64,000 bases of DNA from contig CAZSTR010000002.1 in assembly GCA_964609975.1 (NCBI GenBank), positions 1-64,000 of the forward strand. Reading direction: 5' to 3'. The position numbers and the translations under genes are program-made. The notes under the pieces were generated by a model, which was not told the origin of the DNA, did not search any database, and saw only the letters and a list, made by a program, of their open reading frames with translations. Positions 9,147-17,995 of the stretch are shown here, in pieces (position 1 is the first letter of the stretch; the number at the start of each line of letters is the position of its first letter). The DNA comes from UBA5905 sp964609975 (lineage in GTDB: Bacteria > Bacillota > Clostridia > Oscillospirales > Acutalibacteraceae).

Positions 9147-11102
9147 TTAAACATCCAGATTGACCACATATTGGGCGTTTTTCTCGATGAATTCCCGCCG
9201 CGGCTCCACCTTGTCACCCATGAGAATGGAGAAGGTTTCATCCGCCTGCTGGGCGTCCTCCATTTTCACCTGCAGCATGGTGCGGAAGGAGGGGTCCATG
9301 GTGGTTTCCCACAGCTGGGAGGGATCCATTTCACCGAGACCCTTATACCGCTGGACATTGTCCGGATCGCCGCCCAAGGCGATAATCTGCCGGTCTCTCT
9401 CCTCATCGGAATAAGCATAAGCGAATTTTTTGCCCTTTGAAATTTTATACAGCGGCGGCTGGGCGATATAGACATGGCCCTCTTCAATCAACGGCCGCAT
9501 ATAGCGGAAAAAGAAGGTAAGCATCAGCGTGCAAATGTGGGAGCCGTCCACATCCGCATCGGCCATGATGATGATTTTTCCATAGCGGAGTTTCGACAAA
9601 TCAAAATCATCTCCAATGCCACAGCCCAACGCCATCACAACCGGCGTCAGTTTGTCGTTGCCATACACCTTATCCAAGCGAGCCTTTTCCACATTCAGCA
9701 TTTTTCCCCACAGGGACAAAATTGCCTGGTAGTTCCGGTCCCGCCCCTGAATGGCCGAGCCGCCGGCGGAATCTCCCTCAACGATATATAGCTCAGTGCG
9801 ATCCGGATCCTTCCAGATGCAGTCCGCCAGCTTCTCCGGCATACGCATGGAGCTGAGCTTTTTGTCGTTGCGGGCCTTTTCTCGCGCTCTTTGGGCAGCC
9901 TCCCGCACCCGGGCAGCGTTGACGGATTTTTCCAGAATAGCCTTCGCCACCGCCGGATTTTCGTCCAGATATTCCGCCAGCTTTTCGCCGACAAGAGAAT
10001 TCACCAGCCGTCCGATGGAGGTGTTGCCCAGTTTTGCCTTCGTCTGGCTTTCAAACTGGGCGTCCTCCAGCTTCACGCTAACCACCGCCATCAGGCCCTC
10101 GCGAACATCCTCGCCCTTCAAATCCCGGTCGTTATCCTTCAATATTTTGAATCGACGGGCATAGGCATTGAACACCCGTGTGATGGCTGTTTTGAAGGCA
10201 GTTTCATGGGTTCCTCCATCCACGGTATGCATATTGTTTGCGAAGGAAACGATGGTTTCGTTATAGCTGTCATTATACTGGAAAGCGACCTCGGCCACGC
10301 TGTTTCCATCTGTGGTGGTCAGATGAATCACATTTTCATGCAACGCCACATATCCGCGGGTTTTGTTGAGATATTCCACGAAGGAGGAAATTCCGCCCTC
10401 ATAGCAATAGTTTTCCTCCTTCACCTCATCGGTTCTCCTATCAGCGAAGGTGATACTCAATCCCGCGTTCAGGAAGGCCTGCTCCCGCAAACGCTTTTGC
10501 AGAGTTTCATAGTCATATTCGGTGGTCTCGGTGAAAATTTCCGGGTCCGCCTTGAAGCGTACAAGGGTTCCGGTTTCCTCGGTGTCGCCGAGAATTTTCA
10601 AATCCGACACGGTTTTTCCCCGTTCGAAGCGCTGGCCATAGATATGACCGTCCCGGCGGATTTCCACCTCCAGCCATTCCGACAGCGCATTCACTACGGA
10701 GCTGCCGACGCCATGCAAACCGCCGGCCACCTTATATCCGCCACCGCCGAATTTTCCGCCGGCGTGCAGAACGGTCAAAACCACTGTCACCGTAGGCAGT
10801 CCCAGCTTTTCGTTCATACCCACCGGAATTCCGCGGCCGTTATCACGCACGGAAATGATGTCCCCGGGGAGAATATCCACCTCGATATGACTGCAATAGC
10901 CCGCCAAAGCCTCGTCGATGGAGTTATCCACGATTTCATAGACTAGGTGATGCAAGCCTCGCGGTCCGGTGGACCCGATATACATACCGGGACGCTTCCG
11001 AACAGCCTCCAGTCCTTCCAAAACCTGTATGTCTTTTTCGTCATAGGTACCGTCGGCGTGCACCAATTTCTCTTGTTCCTGTCGGGTTGTCTCCTGCGCC
11101 AT
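9147..11102 (-). CDS. gyrB: DNA gyrase subunit B
   Basis: 651 residues, the Gram-positive length. The GHKL ATPase domain shows KRPGMYIGS, EIVDNSIDEA, DNGRGIPVG and GGLHGVGSSVVNAL. The transducer domain follows, and the TOPRIM domain has EGDSAGGSA and the metal-binding DADVDGSH. The end is QRYKGLGEMDPSQLWETTMDP. It supplies ATP turnover and strand-gate metal binding for gyrase. AGGAGG stands 7 bases before ATG 11102. It is the fifth gene of dnaN-rlbA-recF-remB-gyrB. Confidence 0.97.
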   Translation of the reverse strand: MAQETTRQEQEKLVHADGTYDEKDIQVLEGLEAVRKRPGMYIGSTGPRGLHHLVYEIVDNSIDEALAGYCSHIEVDILPGDIISVRDNGRGIPVGMNEKLGLPTVTVVLTVLHAGGKFGGGGYKVAGGLHGVGSSVVNALSEWLEVEIRRDGHIYGQRFERGKTVSDLKILGDTEETGTLVRFKADPEIFTETTEYDYETLQKRLREQAFLNAGLSITFADRRTDEVKEENYCYEGGISSFVEYLNKTRGYVALHENVIHLTTTDGNSVAEVAFQYNDSYNETIVSFANNMHTVDGGTHETAFKTAITRVFNAYARRFKILKDNDRDLKGEDVREGLMAVVSVKLEDAQFESQTKAKLGNTSIGRLVNSLVGEKLAEYLDENPAVAKAILEKSVNAARVREAAQRAREKARNDKKLSSMRMPEKLADCIWKDPDRTELYIVEGDSAGGSAIQGRDRNYQAILSLWGKMLNVEKARLDKVYGNDKLTPVVMALGCGIGDDFDLSKLRYGKIIIMADADVDGSHICTLMLTFFFRYMRPLIEEGHVYIAQPPLYKISKGKKFAYAYSDEERDRQIIALGGDPDNVQRYKGLGEMDPSQLWETTMDPSFRTMLQVKMEDAQQADETFSILMGDKVEPRREFIEKNAQYVVNLDV

Positions 11103-11114
11103 GGTTTTTCCTCC

Positions 11115-11384
11115 TTATCGGTTCTTGCTTTGTGTCAACAAAGCCCGTTTATATAGAGTGCGGGGTGCCATTTGAGCAATATATATTCTTTCCTGCTTCT
11201 TTTCGTTTTGGCAAACAACAAAGGATTTGGGAAGCTCCAAATTGACATATTCCACCCGACTCAGTTTTTCTGCCCGTTTGAGAAATTCCCGTGTAGTGCG
11301 GGAAACCGTTGTGTTGTCCAAATCGAAAATGCCCACGATGTTTTTTTCAAAAATCACCGTATCCTGGCCGATATGTAGATACAT
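11115..11384 (-). CDS. remB: DUF370 / RemB (YaaB) regulatory protein
   Basis: 89 residues starting MYLHIGQDTVIFEKNIVGIF, matching the DUF370 family to which B. subtilis RemA and RemB (YaaB) belong. RemA is a DNA-binding regulator of matrix and osmoprotection genes; RemB is the paralogue that lies between recF and gyrB, exactly this position. Function by homology only. AGAGGAT precedes the ATG. Confidence 0.88.
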   Translation of the reverse strand: MYLHIGQDTVIFEKNIVGIFDLDNTTVSRTTREFLKRAEKLSRVEYVNLELPKSFVVCQNEKKQERIYIAQMAPRTLYKRALLTQSKNR

Positions 11385-11405
11385 ATTCTATCCTCTTTGT
11401 ATCAT

Positions 11406-12512
11406 TTATTCAAATAAAACACCTTGTTTTATATTAAAAATATGTCCGCCCATATCCTTTAAGGAGGCGGAAGGCTCACAGCAGGTGATGAATACCTGCC
11501 ACCCCTCAATATGATGCAAAATATAGTTCTGTCGGGATAAATCCAGTTCGCTCATCACATCGTCCAAAAAAGCCACCGGCGGTTCCCCGGAAACCCGCTG
11601 TAAAAGCATCGCCTCGGCAATTTTCAGCGCCAGCACCGCCGAGCGCTGCTGCCCCTGAGAACCATAAATACGCACCGGGCGGTCGTTCAAGGTGATGTGC
11701 ATATCCTCCCGATGAGGGCCAACCGTCGAAAAGCCCGCCGCTCCATCGGCCGCCTGTGCCTGTTTTAATAACTGCATCCAGACGGCGGCCACCTGTGCCG
11801 CTGTGCTCCCTTGTTCATACGCGGGGGAATACCAAAAAATTTTCAGCTTCTCTCGGCCGCCGGACAGACCGGCGTATATTTCCGCCGCCAACGGCTCCAG
11901 CTGTTGAATATACGCCTGACGCGCCAGAGTCACCCGTGCACCGGCCACCGCCATGGTTTGATTCCAAAGCTCCAAAAGACTGCGACTTTCCGGGTCGTAT
12001 GCGCGACTTTCCCGCATTTGGCGAAGAAAGGCATTACGCTGAATAAGCACCTTTTGTAATTCCGCCAGTTTTCCTACATAACTGGGCTGCAACTGACAAT
12101 AGGCACTGTCCACAAAACGCCGTCGTCCCTCCGGCCCTTCCTTCACCAGTGAAAGATGCGCGGGAGAAAACGCCACGCCGCAAAGCACACCGGACAGCTT
12201 CGCCGCCGAGGAAAGCTTCAATCCGTTGAGAGAGGCCTGCCGGCGCTGGCGAATAGTTATTTCCGCCGTCTGTTCCCGCCCGCCGGCGAAAAAATCCAGC
12301 GAAATTTTCGCTTCCTTCGCGCCGAATTGGAGCATTTCGGCATCCTTCGCGCCGCGAAAGCTGCGAGATCCGGTAAACAGCCAGCAAGCCTCTAACAGGT
12401 TGGTTTTTCCCTGTCCGTTGTCGCCATAGAGAATATTAACCCCCGGAGAGGGCTTCCAGCAACCGGCCTGTAGGTTTCGAAAGCCGGAAAAACGCAATTC
12501 ACGGACAATCAA
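11406..12512 (-). CDS. recF: DNA replication and repair protein RecF
   Basis: 368 residues of the SMC-like ABC ATPase that helps load RecA at gaps. Walker A is YGDNGQGKTNLLE, the signature motif lies in GSQGQQRSAVLALK, and Walker B is PVAFLDDVMSELD. The open frame extends 34 codons further upstream, but that part reads through the rlbA gene. TTG at 12512 gives the family N terminus (LIVRELRFSGFRN) with AGGAAG upstream and overlaps the rlbA end by 14 bases. Translational coupling is likely. Confidence 0.92.
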   Translation of the reverse strand: MIVRELRFSGFRNLQAGCWKPSPGVNILYGDNGQGKTNLLEACWLFTGSRSFRGAKDAEMLQFGAKEAKISLDFFAGGREQTAEITIRQRRQASLNGLKLSSAAKLSGVLCGVAFSPAHLSLVKEGPEGRRRFVDSAYCQLQPSYVGKLAELQKVLIQRNAFLRQMRESRAYDPESRSLLELWNQTMAVAGARVTLARQAYIQQLEPLAAEIYAGLSGGREKLKIFWYSPAYEQGSTAAQVAAVWMQLLKQAQAADGAAGFSTVGPHREDMHITLNDRPVRIYGSQGQQRSAVLALKIAEAMLLQRVSGEPPVAFLDDVMSELDLSRQNYILHHIEGWQVFITCCEPSASLKDMGGHIFNIKQGVLFE

Positions 12513-12723
12513 TGGAAACTTCCTCGCCGGTTTCGATGATGCAAATAACCTCGCCGCCTCGCAGTTTCTTTCCGCGAACGGTGCAAATCTCACCGTTGAG
12601 CGAAACTCCGCCACCCTGAATACAAAGCTTCGCCTGCCCGCCGGTTTCTACAAGACCGGTGCGCTTCAATAAATCATCCAGTCGGATGAAGGGGGTTTCC
12701 AATATAAAATACTGTGTTGCCAT
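12499..12723 (-). CDS. rlbA: S4-domain RNA-binding protein RlbA (YaaA)
   Basis: 74 residues forming an S4 domain: IRLDDLLKRTGLVETGGQAK followed by GGGVSLNGEICTVRGKKLR. This is the small protein found between dnaN and recF in many Firmicutes (yaaA/rlbA). Its RNA target is not well defined; ribosome biogenesis has been suggested. It starts 1 base after the dnaN stop and overlaps recF by 14 bases, so these genes form one tightly packed operon. Confidence 0.9.
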   Translation of the reverse strand: MATQYFILETPFIRLDDLLKRTGLVETGGQAKLCIQGGGVSLNGEICTVRGKKLRGGEVICIIETGEEVSIDCP

Positions 12724-12724
12724 C

Positions 12725-13834
12725 TTATTTCAGCCTCACCGGCAGCACCAAAAAGAGAAAAGCACTGCCTTCCTTCGGAAAAATTTTCATCGGCTTGAGA
12801 GAACCGGCCAGCTCGATACGCACCTCGTCGGTTTCGCTGTTTTTCAAAGCGTCCAGTAGATACCGGGAGTTGAAACCCATGGTTTCCTCGTTTCCGACGA
12901 TTTGAGCGCTGACGCTGTCGTTGGCCTTTCCAAGGGGTGTTGCGCAGGAAACATACACCGCCTGGTTGCGGAATTCGCAAACAAGAGGAGACTGCAGCCG
13001 GTCGTTGATGACCAGCGACACCCGATCCACCGCATCCATAAGACTTCTGGTGTTCACCGAAATGGTGGAGCCTTCTGCATCTCCGTTGGCGGCGATGATT
13101 TTATCGTATGCCATGAATTCCCCCTCCAAAAGGCGGGAAATCACCGCATAGCCGTTGATTTCGAAAATAAGGTGGCGGCGACCGACGATGAGGGTGCAGA
13201 ACTCCTCCTCATCCTTCAAAAGCTTCAAAATCTCTTGAAGAGCCTTTCCGGGTACGACGAAATCCATGGTTTCCTTCGTCTGCACGGTTTCGCAGCGCAT
13301 CGCCAGCCGATATCCGTCCATGCTCACCAGCTTCAGCTGGCCCGGAGTGACCTCGAAGCGGGTGCCGGTATAAATCGGGCGGGGATCATTTGGGGCGGCT
13401 ACAGCAAAAATGGTTTGCCGAATCATGCCCTTCAAAAGCTCCTGCTCGATGGAAAGGCTGATGCCGTCCTCCACGGTGGGGATGGCGGGATAGTCTGCCG
13501 CAGTAATGCCCATGATAGAAAATTCAGTGACATCACTGCTGATGGTAGCGTTGAGCTTTTCATCGGTGATGATGGAAACGCTCTCCCCAGGCATTTTGCG
13601 TACAATATCGCCAAACATTCGCGCTGAAAGCACGATTTCGCCGGGCTGATTCACCTGAGCCTCGATGGAGGTAGTGATGCCCAGCTCCAAATCGAAGCCG
13701 GCAAGAAACAGGGTGCTTCCCTGGGCGCGCAAAAGCACACCCTCCAACGCCGGCAATGCCGCTTTAGAGGCAACCGCGCGTTGCACATTACCGACCGCTT
13801 CCAAAAGCTCCTGACGGTCACAAAGAATGTTCAT
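12725..13834 (-). CDS. dnaN: DNA polymerase III beta subunit (sliding clamp)
   Basis: 369 residues, the normal length, made of three DNA-clamp folds. It tethers the replicative polymerase to DNA. The start MNILCDRQELLEAVGNVQRA is typical, and the middle carries SIMGITAADYPAIP and MDGYRLA. The C-terminal end is FLVLPVRLK where most clamps end in a PMR-type motif. ATG 13834 with GGTGG upstream is preferred over an 8-codon longer frame. Confidence 0.96.
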   Translation of the reverse strand: MNILCDRQELLEAVGNVQRAVASKAALPALEGVLLRAQGSTLFLAGFDLELGITTSIEAQVNQPGEIVLSARMFGDIVRKMPGESVSIITDEKLNATISSDVTEFSIMGITAADYPAIPTVEDGISLSIEQELLKGMIRQTIFAVAAPNDPRPIYTGTRFEVTPGQLKLVSMDGYRLAMRCETVQTKETMDFVVPGKALQEILKLLKDEEEFCTLIVGRRHLIFEINGYAVISRLLEGEFMAYDKIIAANGDAEGSTISVNTRSLMDAVDRVSLVINDRLQSPLVCEFRNQAVYVSCATPLGKANDSVSAQIVGNEETMGFNSRYLLDALKNSETDEVRIELAGSLKPMKIFPKEGSAFLFLVLPVRLK

Positions 13835-13858
13835 AAAAAAACCACCTTTATCATACAA

Positions 13859-14123
13859 AAATAAAACTGTATTTTTTAGTAGTAGTAGTAGGGACTGTGA
13901 TTTTGTGGAAAATTGGGATTATCCCTGGAAATGACTGGATTTATTTTTCACACGGGGCCTTTTTTTTCTGTGGAGAAAATTAGGAGGAATGTGAATGGTT
14001 CGAAGGGTTTCCACAGCTCTGTGAAAGGGGGTCTGTGGAAAGTGGAGGAAATGTGGAAAATTAAAAGAAACCAAATTTTTCTATATAATAATGAATATAT
14101 ACATCATATACATCATAGAAAAA
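13859..14123. other. oriC: Probable oriC unwinding region between dnaN and dnaA
   Basis: The gap holds five DnaA-box-like 9-mers: TGTGGAAAA at 13904-13912, TGTGGAGAA at 13969-13977, GTTTCCACA at 14007-14015, TGTGGAAAG at 14034-14042 and TGTGGAAAA at 14052-14060. All are variants of TGTGGATAA. Beside the first box is a GC-containing spacer (GGGACTG), then a run of TAG triplets (13877-13890), then very AT-rich DNA up to dnaN. This box / GC spacer / DnaA-trio / AT-rich order is the basal unwinding system described for B. subtilis oriC, with the trio in the correct polarity. No gene is present. Confidence 0.8.
13877..13890 (+). repeat. DnaA-trio (TAG triplet repeat)
   Basis: TAGTAGTAGTAGTA. Read 3' to 5' away from the neighbouring DnaA box this is four or more GAT trios, which is the consensus form of the element that guides the DnaA filament onto single-stranded DNA during origin melting. 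Confidence 0.75.
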
Positions 14124-15464
14124 TCAGTTTTCGCTGATGTTTTTAATGATATCGTTGACGGTATTTTTGAAGCTATTGTCCTTCTCCATCATTCCTTCCA
14201 CCTTCTGGATGGCATAGACGATGGTGGAGTGATCCCGGCCGCCGAAATTTTCGCCGATGGATTTCATGGGCATTCCGGTGATTTCCCGCACAACATAGGC
14301 GGCCACCTGCCGCGCCTTAGAAATCGGTGCAGAATGCTTCGAGGAACGGATGTCCTCCGCCTGCACGCCCATGGAGCGGGCAACCTCGCTGATGATGCGC
14401 TCCACGGTGATGGGGGTGGGCTGATTGTCGTTGCGAATGTCCCGAATGGCGTTCTGCGCCGCGATGATGTTGGGTTGCTCGTTGTTGAGCATATACTGGG
14501 CGCGCATCCGCTTGACCACGCCCTCCAGCTGGCGCACATTGCTTTTTAGCTGATTGGCTATGTATTCGGCTACATCGTCCTGAATTGGAAGCTCCAAAAC
14601 CTGCGCTTTGCGGCGAATGATGGCGATGCGGGTTTCCAAATCCGGCGGCTGAATATCCGCCAGAAGACCCATCTCGAATCGAGAGCGAAGGCGCTCCTCC
14701 AGGGTGGCGATTTCTCTGGGAGGACGGTCGCTGGTGAGCACGATTTGCTTTCCGCTGGAATGAAGGGCCTCGAAGGTATGAAAAAATTCCTCCTGGGTGC
14801 TGGGGCGGCCGCTGATGAACTGGATGTCATCCACCAGCAGCACATCCACCTGACGGTATTTCGCGTGAAATTCCGCCGTGGTGCCCGTCTTGATGGCTTC
14901 GATCAACTCGTTGGTCATGGTTTCACCCTTGATGAAAAGAATGGTGGCGTGGGGATTATTTTTCTGAATTTGCTGACAAATGGCACAAAGCAGATGGGTT
15001 TTTCCCAAGCCGGAGCCGCCATAGATGAACAGCGGGTTATATAATCCCGCCGGCTTGTTGGCTACCGCCTGAGAGGCTGCATGGGCGAATTTATTGGAGG
15101 ACCCGACGATAAAATTGTCGAAGGTGTATTCCTTGTCGGCAATGCCGGTGGGATAGCCGTTTCCCTGAATGGGCTTAACAGCCATGGCTGGCTCGACCTC
15201 GGCGGGGGCGGTGTCCCGGCTGAGGATGCGCAGACCGAGAGGTATTCCCAAAACCGCCTGCAGGGCGTCCCGAATTTTGTCGGAATAGGTTTCCTCCACG
15301 GTTTTTTTCATCCAGCTGGTGTTGACACAAACCACCATTTCACCGTCTCGGATTTCCTTCGGCTCGATGTGGCGTATCCAAACATCGTATGCGGTCTGGC
15401 TGATGCCGGATTCCTGAATTTGGCGGAGCACCGGCTCCCAAACCTCGTTGATTGATTCCATCAT
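14124..15464 (-). CDS. dnaA: Chromosomal replication initiator protein DnaA
   Basis: 446 residues with the usual four domains. Domain I is at the N terminus (TAYDVWIRHIEP) and domain II is a short linker. The AAA+ domain has Walker A GGSGLGKTH, Walker B LLVDDIQF and sensor SRFEMGL. Domain IV ends with the box-binding signature FGGRDHSTI. The protein binds ATP, assembles on oriC and opens the duplex. The open frame reaches 15572, but ATG 15464 (followed by a second ATG) has AGGAG upstream and gives the normal length. A good promoter lies at 15579-15607. Confidence 0.97.
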   Translation of the reverse strand: MMESINEVWEPVLRQIQESGISQTAYDVWIRHIEPKEIRDGEMVVCVNTSWMKKTVEETYSDKIRDALQAVLGIPLGLRILSRDTAPAEVEPAMAVKPIQGNGYPTGIADKEYTFDNFIVGSSNKFAHAASQAVANKPAGLYNPLFIYGGSGLGKTHLLCAICQQIQKNNPHATILFIKGETMTNELIEAIKTGTTAEFHAKYRQVDVLLVDDIQFISGRPSTQEEFFHTFEALHSSGKQIVLTSDRPPREIATLEERLRSRFEMGLLADIQPPDLETRIAIIRRKAQVLELPIQDDVAEYIANQLKSNVRQLEGVVKRMRAQYMLNNEQPNIIAAQNAIRDIRNDNQPTPITVERIISEVARSMGVQAEDIRSSKHSAPISKARQVAAYVVREITGMPMKSIGENFGGRDHSTIVYAIQKVEGMMEKDNSFKNTVNDIIKNISEN

Positions 15465-15578
15465 GCGTTCTGACTCCTCTACCCGTTGCTTGAGTTTCAA
15501 AAAAGTGCTGTCGCTGCGAAAAACGTAACGAAAGCCAAAGAAAAAACGCGGGCAAAAAAAGCAGACGCCCACAAATCT

Positions 15579-15607
15579 ATTATAGCACAGAAAGCGTATT
15601 TTTTCAA
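15579..15607 (-). promoter_or_regulatory. dnaA promoter
   Basis: On the minus strand, TTGAAA (plus 15602-15607) and TATAAT (plus 15579-15584) are 17 bases apart, 115 bases before the dnaA start. I see no consensus DnaA box in the 15465-15790 stretch; the long U-rich leader holds no gene. Confidence 0.75.
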
Positions 15608-15790
15608 CTTTTTTTCCGCTCTTTGTGAAAAAAATCCCCCACCGGCGAAAAAGGGCAAAAAACAGCCGCCGAGCCGTGAAAAACGACCGGTTTTGCTCAT
15701 TCGAATATACAAGATATAGGGGGTTGCTTCGAAAACACCCACAAGAAACAAAAAAACAAGAAAAAAAGAGGCTGGATTTGCAAAATAACC

Positions 15791-15820
15791 TTGACTTTTT
15801 TCCGTCTGCTGGTATATAAT
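15791..15820 (+). promoter_or_regulatory. rpmH operon promoter
   Basis: TTGACT (15791-15796) and TATAAT (15815-15820) with an 18-base spacer, 74 bases before rpmH and divergent from the dnaA promoter. Confidence 0.75.
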
Positions 15821-15893
15821 AGTTTCTTGCTAGGGCTGTCTGTGCGTTTCAGACGCCGGACAGCAGACCAGAGAGTGAAGGGAGGGACATTTC

Positions 15894-16028
15894 ATGTTCC
15901 GTACTTATCAGCCGAAAAAGCGCCATCGCAAAATGGAGCACGGCTTCCGCAAAAGAATGGCGACCGCCAACGGCCGCAAGGTTCTGGCTCGCCGCAGAGC
16001 AAAAGGAAGAGCCCGACTGACGCACTGA
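15894..16028 (+). CDS. rpmH: 50S ribosomal protein L34
   Basis: A 44-residue, very basic protein: MFRTYQPKKRHRKMEHGFRK, then RMATANGRKVLARRRAKGR and the end ARLTH. This matches bacterial L34 in full length and in the RMxTxxGRxVLxxRRxKGR signature. L34 is part of the large ribosomal subunit. GGGAGGG precedes the ATG. It heads the rpmH-rnpA-yidD-yidC-khpB cluster, divergent from dnaA as in most bacteria. Confidence 0.97.
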   Translation: MFRTYQPKKRHRKMEHGFRKRMATANGRKVLARRRAKGRARLTH

Positions 16029-16033
16029 AAGAG

Positions 16034-16057
16034 GCCACCATTGTGTGGCTTTTTTTC
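16034..16057 (+). terminator. Weak hairpin with U-run after rpmH
   Basis: GCCAC (16034-16038) and GTGGC (16045-16049) followed by seven to eight T. The stem is only 5 bp, so it is more likely a partial attenuator, giving more L34 than RnpA mRNA, than a full stop. Confidence 0.4.
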
Positions 16058-16118
16058 TTATCGTCGAAAATGAAGCGGATAAAGCCGCCGGGTTGCCGAA
16101 GAAGGAGAGGTGCGGAGA

Positions 16119-16457
16119 ATGGCTGTCTTTGAAACGTTGCGGGAAAACAAGGACTTCCGGGCGTTATATTATCGTGGCCGTTCTCAGGTGCATCCGGCTC
16201 TTGTGACCTATGTGCGGCCGAACCGCTTCGGCTTTCCCCGGGTGGGTATCACCACCGGAAAAAAATTGGGCGGCGCTGTGCAGCGCAGCCGTTGCCGCCG
16301 TGTGATTCGTGCGGCCTTTCAGGAACTGCAGCCGATGGTGGGCGGCTTCGATATTGTGTTTGTGGCGCGGGGGCGCCTTTTGACCATGAAAAGCACCCAG
16401 CTAGTTCCGGTGATGGAAAAACAGCTGGCCGCATTGAAGGTGTTGTGTCGTGAATGA
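16119..16457 (+). CDS. rnpA: Ribonuclease P protein component
   Basis: 112 residues. RnpA binds the RNase P RNA and helps it remove tRNA 5' leaders. The family features are the N-terminal LRENKDFRALYYRG, the central GITTGKKLGGAVQRSR and the RNR-like basic helix CRRVIRAAF. ATG 16119 has AGGAG about 9 bases upstream; the in-frame GTG at 16110 sits directly on that site, so it is less likely. The stop overlaps yidD. Confidence 0.95.
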   Translation: MAVFETLRENKDFRALYYRGRSQVHPALVTYVRPNRFGFPRVGITTGKKLGGAVQRSRCRRVIRAAFQELQPMVGGFDIVFVARGRLLTMKSTQLVPVMEKQLAALKVLCRE

Positions 16458-16779
16458 AAAGCTGCTTCGCTTTTCGCCGCGGCGGTTGCCCATCGCCCTT
16501 ATCCATTTATATCAGAAATGGTCCGCGAACACGCCGCCGGTCTGCCGTTTTTCTCCTACCTGCTCGGCCTATGCCATCGAAGCATATCAGCGCTATGGCA
16601 TAGGAATCGGCACCGGCCTGACTCTGTGGCGCCTGTTGCGCTGCAACCCTCTTTTCCGGGGCGGCTTTGATCCGGTTCCGACGCGCATCGCCTGGCCCGG
16701 TCAGAAAAAGCGGCCGCTCGGAGCGACGAAACCGCCGAAAAAAACAAAACGGAAAAGACGCTTTGACTTTCGAAAATAA
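16450..16779 (+). CDS. yidD: Membrane protein insertion efficiency factor YidD
   Basis: 109 residues. The YidD core has RLPIALIHLYQKW, then CRFSPTCSAYAIEAYQRYG and RLLRCNPLFRGGFDPVP, followed by a basic Lys/Arg-rich tail. YidD is a small membrane-associated protein thought to assist YidC. It starts at GTG 16450, overlapping rnpA by 8 bases, and lies directly before yidC. Confidence 0.95.
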   Translation: MNEKLLRFSPRRLPIALIHLYQKWSANTPPVCRFSPTCSAYAIEAYQRYGIGIGTGLTLWRLLRCNPLFRGGFDPVPTRIAWPGQKKRPLGATKPPKKTKRKRRFDFRK

Positions 16780-16794
16780 AGGAGGCCGAGGGCC

Positions 16795-17979
16795 ATGATG
16801 TCCATATTCGGACTGTTTGCTAAACCGTTGGGTTATTTGCTCCAGTGGATTTATTCGCTGGTGCCCAGCTATTTTGTGGCGATTTTTCTGTTCACTCTGT
16901 TGATTCGACTGGTGCTGTTCCCCCTGTCCATTAAACAGCAAAAGGGACAGGCGGATCGGGCGCGGCTGGCGCCTCGCCTGGAGCGCATCGAGAAAAAATA
17001 TGCCAACGATCGGGTGAAAATGCAACAAAAACAACAGGAGCTGTACCAGAAGGAGGGCGTGAGCCTGACCGGCGGCTGTCTGCCGATGCTGTTACAGATG
17101 CTGGTGCTCATGAGCATTATTGCCGTGATCTATAAGCCTTTGACCTATGTGCAGACAAAAAACATTACGGCGACGGAAATTTCCACCTGCGTGACCGCGG
17201 TGCAGCAGGGGCTGACCGAGGGCATGGAGGCGGATTCGAAGGAATATAAGAACACCGTCAGCAAGTTCCAGGAGAATTCCTATTATCGGGAACTGTATCT
17301 GCTGCAATATGCTGACACCTACAGCGATGAAATCCAGTCGGCTCTGTTAACCGCAAACAAGGAAGCCGGGATGGCGGAAGCGCCGGCGACCGCGGCGGCC
17401 ACCGCCACGCTGGAGGTTCTGCGGAACACGAAAGAGGAATTCAGTATTTTTGGTGTTTCCCTGCTGGATATGCCCAACAAGGATGGCATAAAGCCCAACT
17501 GGCTGTGGCTTGTGGCGATTGCCTCCGGTCTGTCGGCGTTGCTGTCCAGTGTTCTAAGTATGCATTACAGCAAGGGCACTATGTCCAAGGCGCAGCAGGA
17601 AATGGGCGGTTGCTCCACGAAGGGCATGATGTATTCTATGCCGCTGTTTTCTTTGGTAATTTCCTTCACCGTTCCCGGTGGTGTGGCGCTCTACTGGATT
17701 TTCTCCAACCTGTTGGCGTTGGTGCAGACGGTGGTGCTCAACCAGATGTATAACCCCGCGAAAATCCGTGCTCAGGCGGAAGCAGAATACGCGGAGCGCC
17801 GACGGAAAAAAGCGGAGGATAAGGCGCGCCTGAAGGCGGCGCGGTTGGAGGAGCAGGCGGCCTGGCAACGGGAAGAAAACGAGAAAAAAGCCGCCAAGGA
17901 GGGAAAGTGCCCTCCGAAAAAGAAAATGGAAGAAAAATCCGAGAATCCGGAGAGCAAAACCACGGATTCTGTGGAATGA
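16795..17979 (+). CDS. yidC: Membrane protein insertase YidC/OxaA
   Basis: 394 residues. It inserts and folds inner membrane proteins, alone or with SecYEG. Like other Gram-positive YidC it has no large periplasmic domain. A hydrophobic segment lies at the N terminus, followed by the core with FTLLIRLVLFPLSIKQQK, a charged loop, LTGGCLPMLLQM, and later membrane helices including PLFSLVISFTVPGGVALYW. An inserted 70-residue Ala/Thr/Glu segment sits between helices, and the last 65 residues form a highly charged Lys/Glu tail that probably contacts ribosomes. No N-terminal lipobox Cys is seen, unlike SpoIIIJ. Two consecutive ATGs (16795, 16798) could be used. Confidence 0.93.
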   Translation: MMSIFGLFAKPLGYLLQWIYSLVPSYFVAIFLFTLLIRLVLFPLSIKQQKGQADRARLAPRLERIEKKYANDRVKMQQKQQELYQKEGVSLTGGCLPMLLQMLVLMSIIAVIYKPLTYVQTKNITATEISTCVTAVQQGLTEGMEADSKEYKNTVSKFQENSYYRELYLLQYADTYSDEIQSALLTANKEAGMAEAPATAAATATLEVLRNTKEEFSIFGVSLLDMPNKDGIKPNWLWLVAIASGLSALLSSVLSMHYSKGTMSKAQQEMGGCSTKGMMYSMPLFSLVISFTVPGGVALYWIFSNLLALVQTVVLNQMYNPAKIRAQAEAEYAERRRKKAEDKARLKAARLEEQAAWQREENEKKAAKEGKCPPKKKMEEKSENPESKTTDSVE

Positions 17980-17995
17980 GAAAGGAAAATGGACA

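Noticed and set aside
11579..11596. GGTTCCCCGGAAACC as a possible Noc binding site
   Set aside because: It lies inside recF, differs from ATTTCCCGGGAAAT at several positions and GC-rich near-palindromes are common in this DNA.
15486..15819. Short frames between dnaA and rpmH
   Set aside because: Lys-rich or Phe-rich translations of AT-rich promoter DNA; the region is explained by two divergent promoters and leaders.
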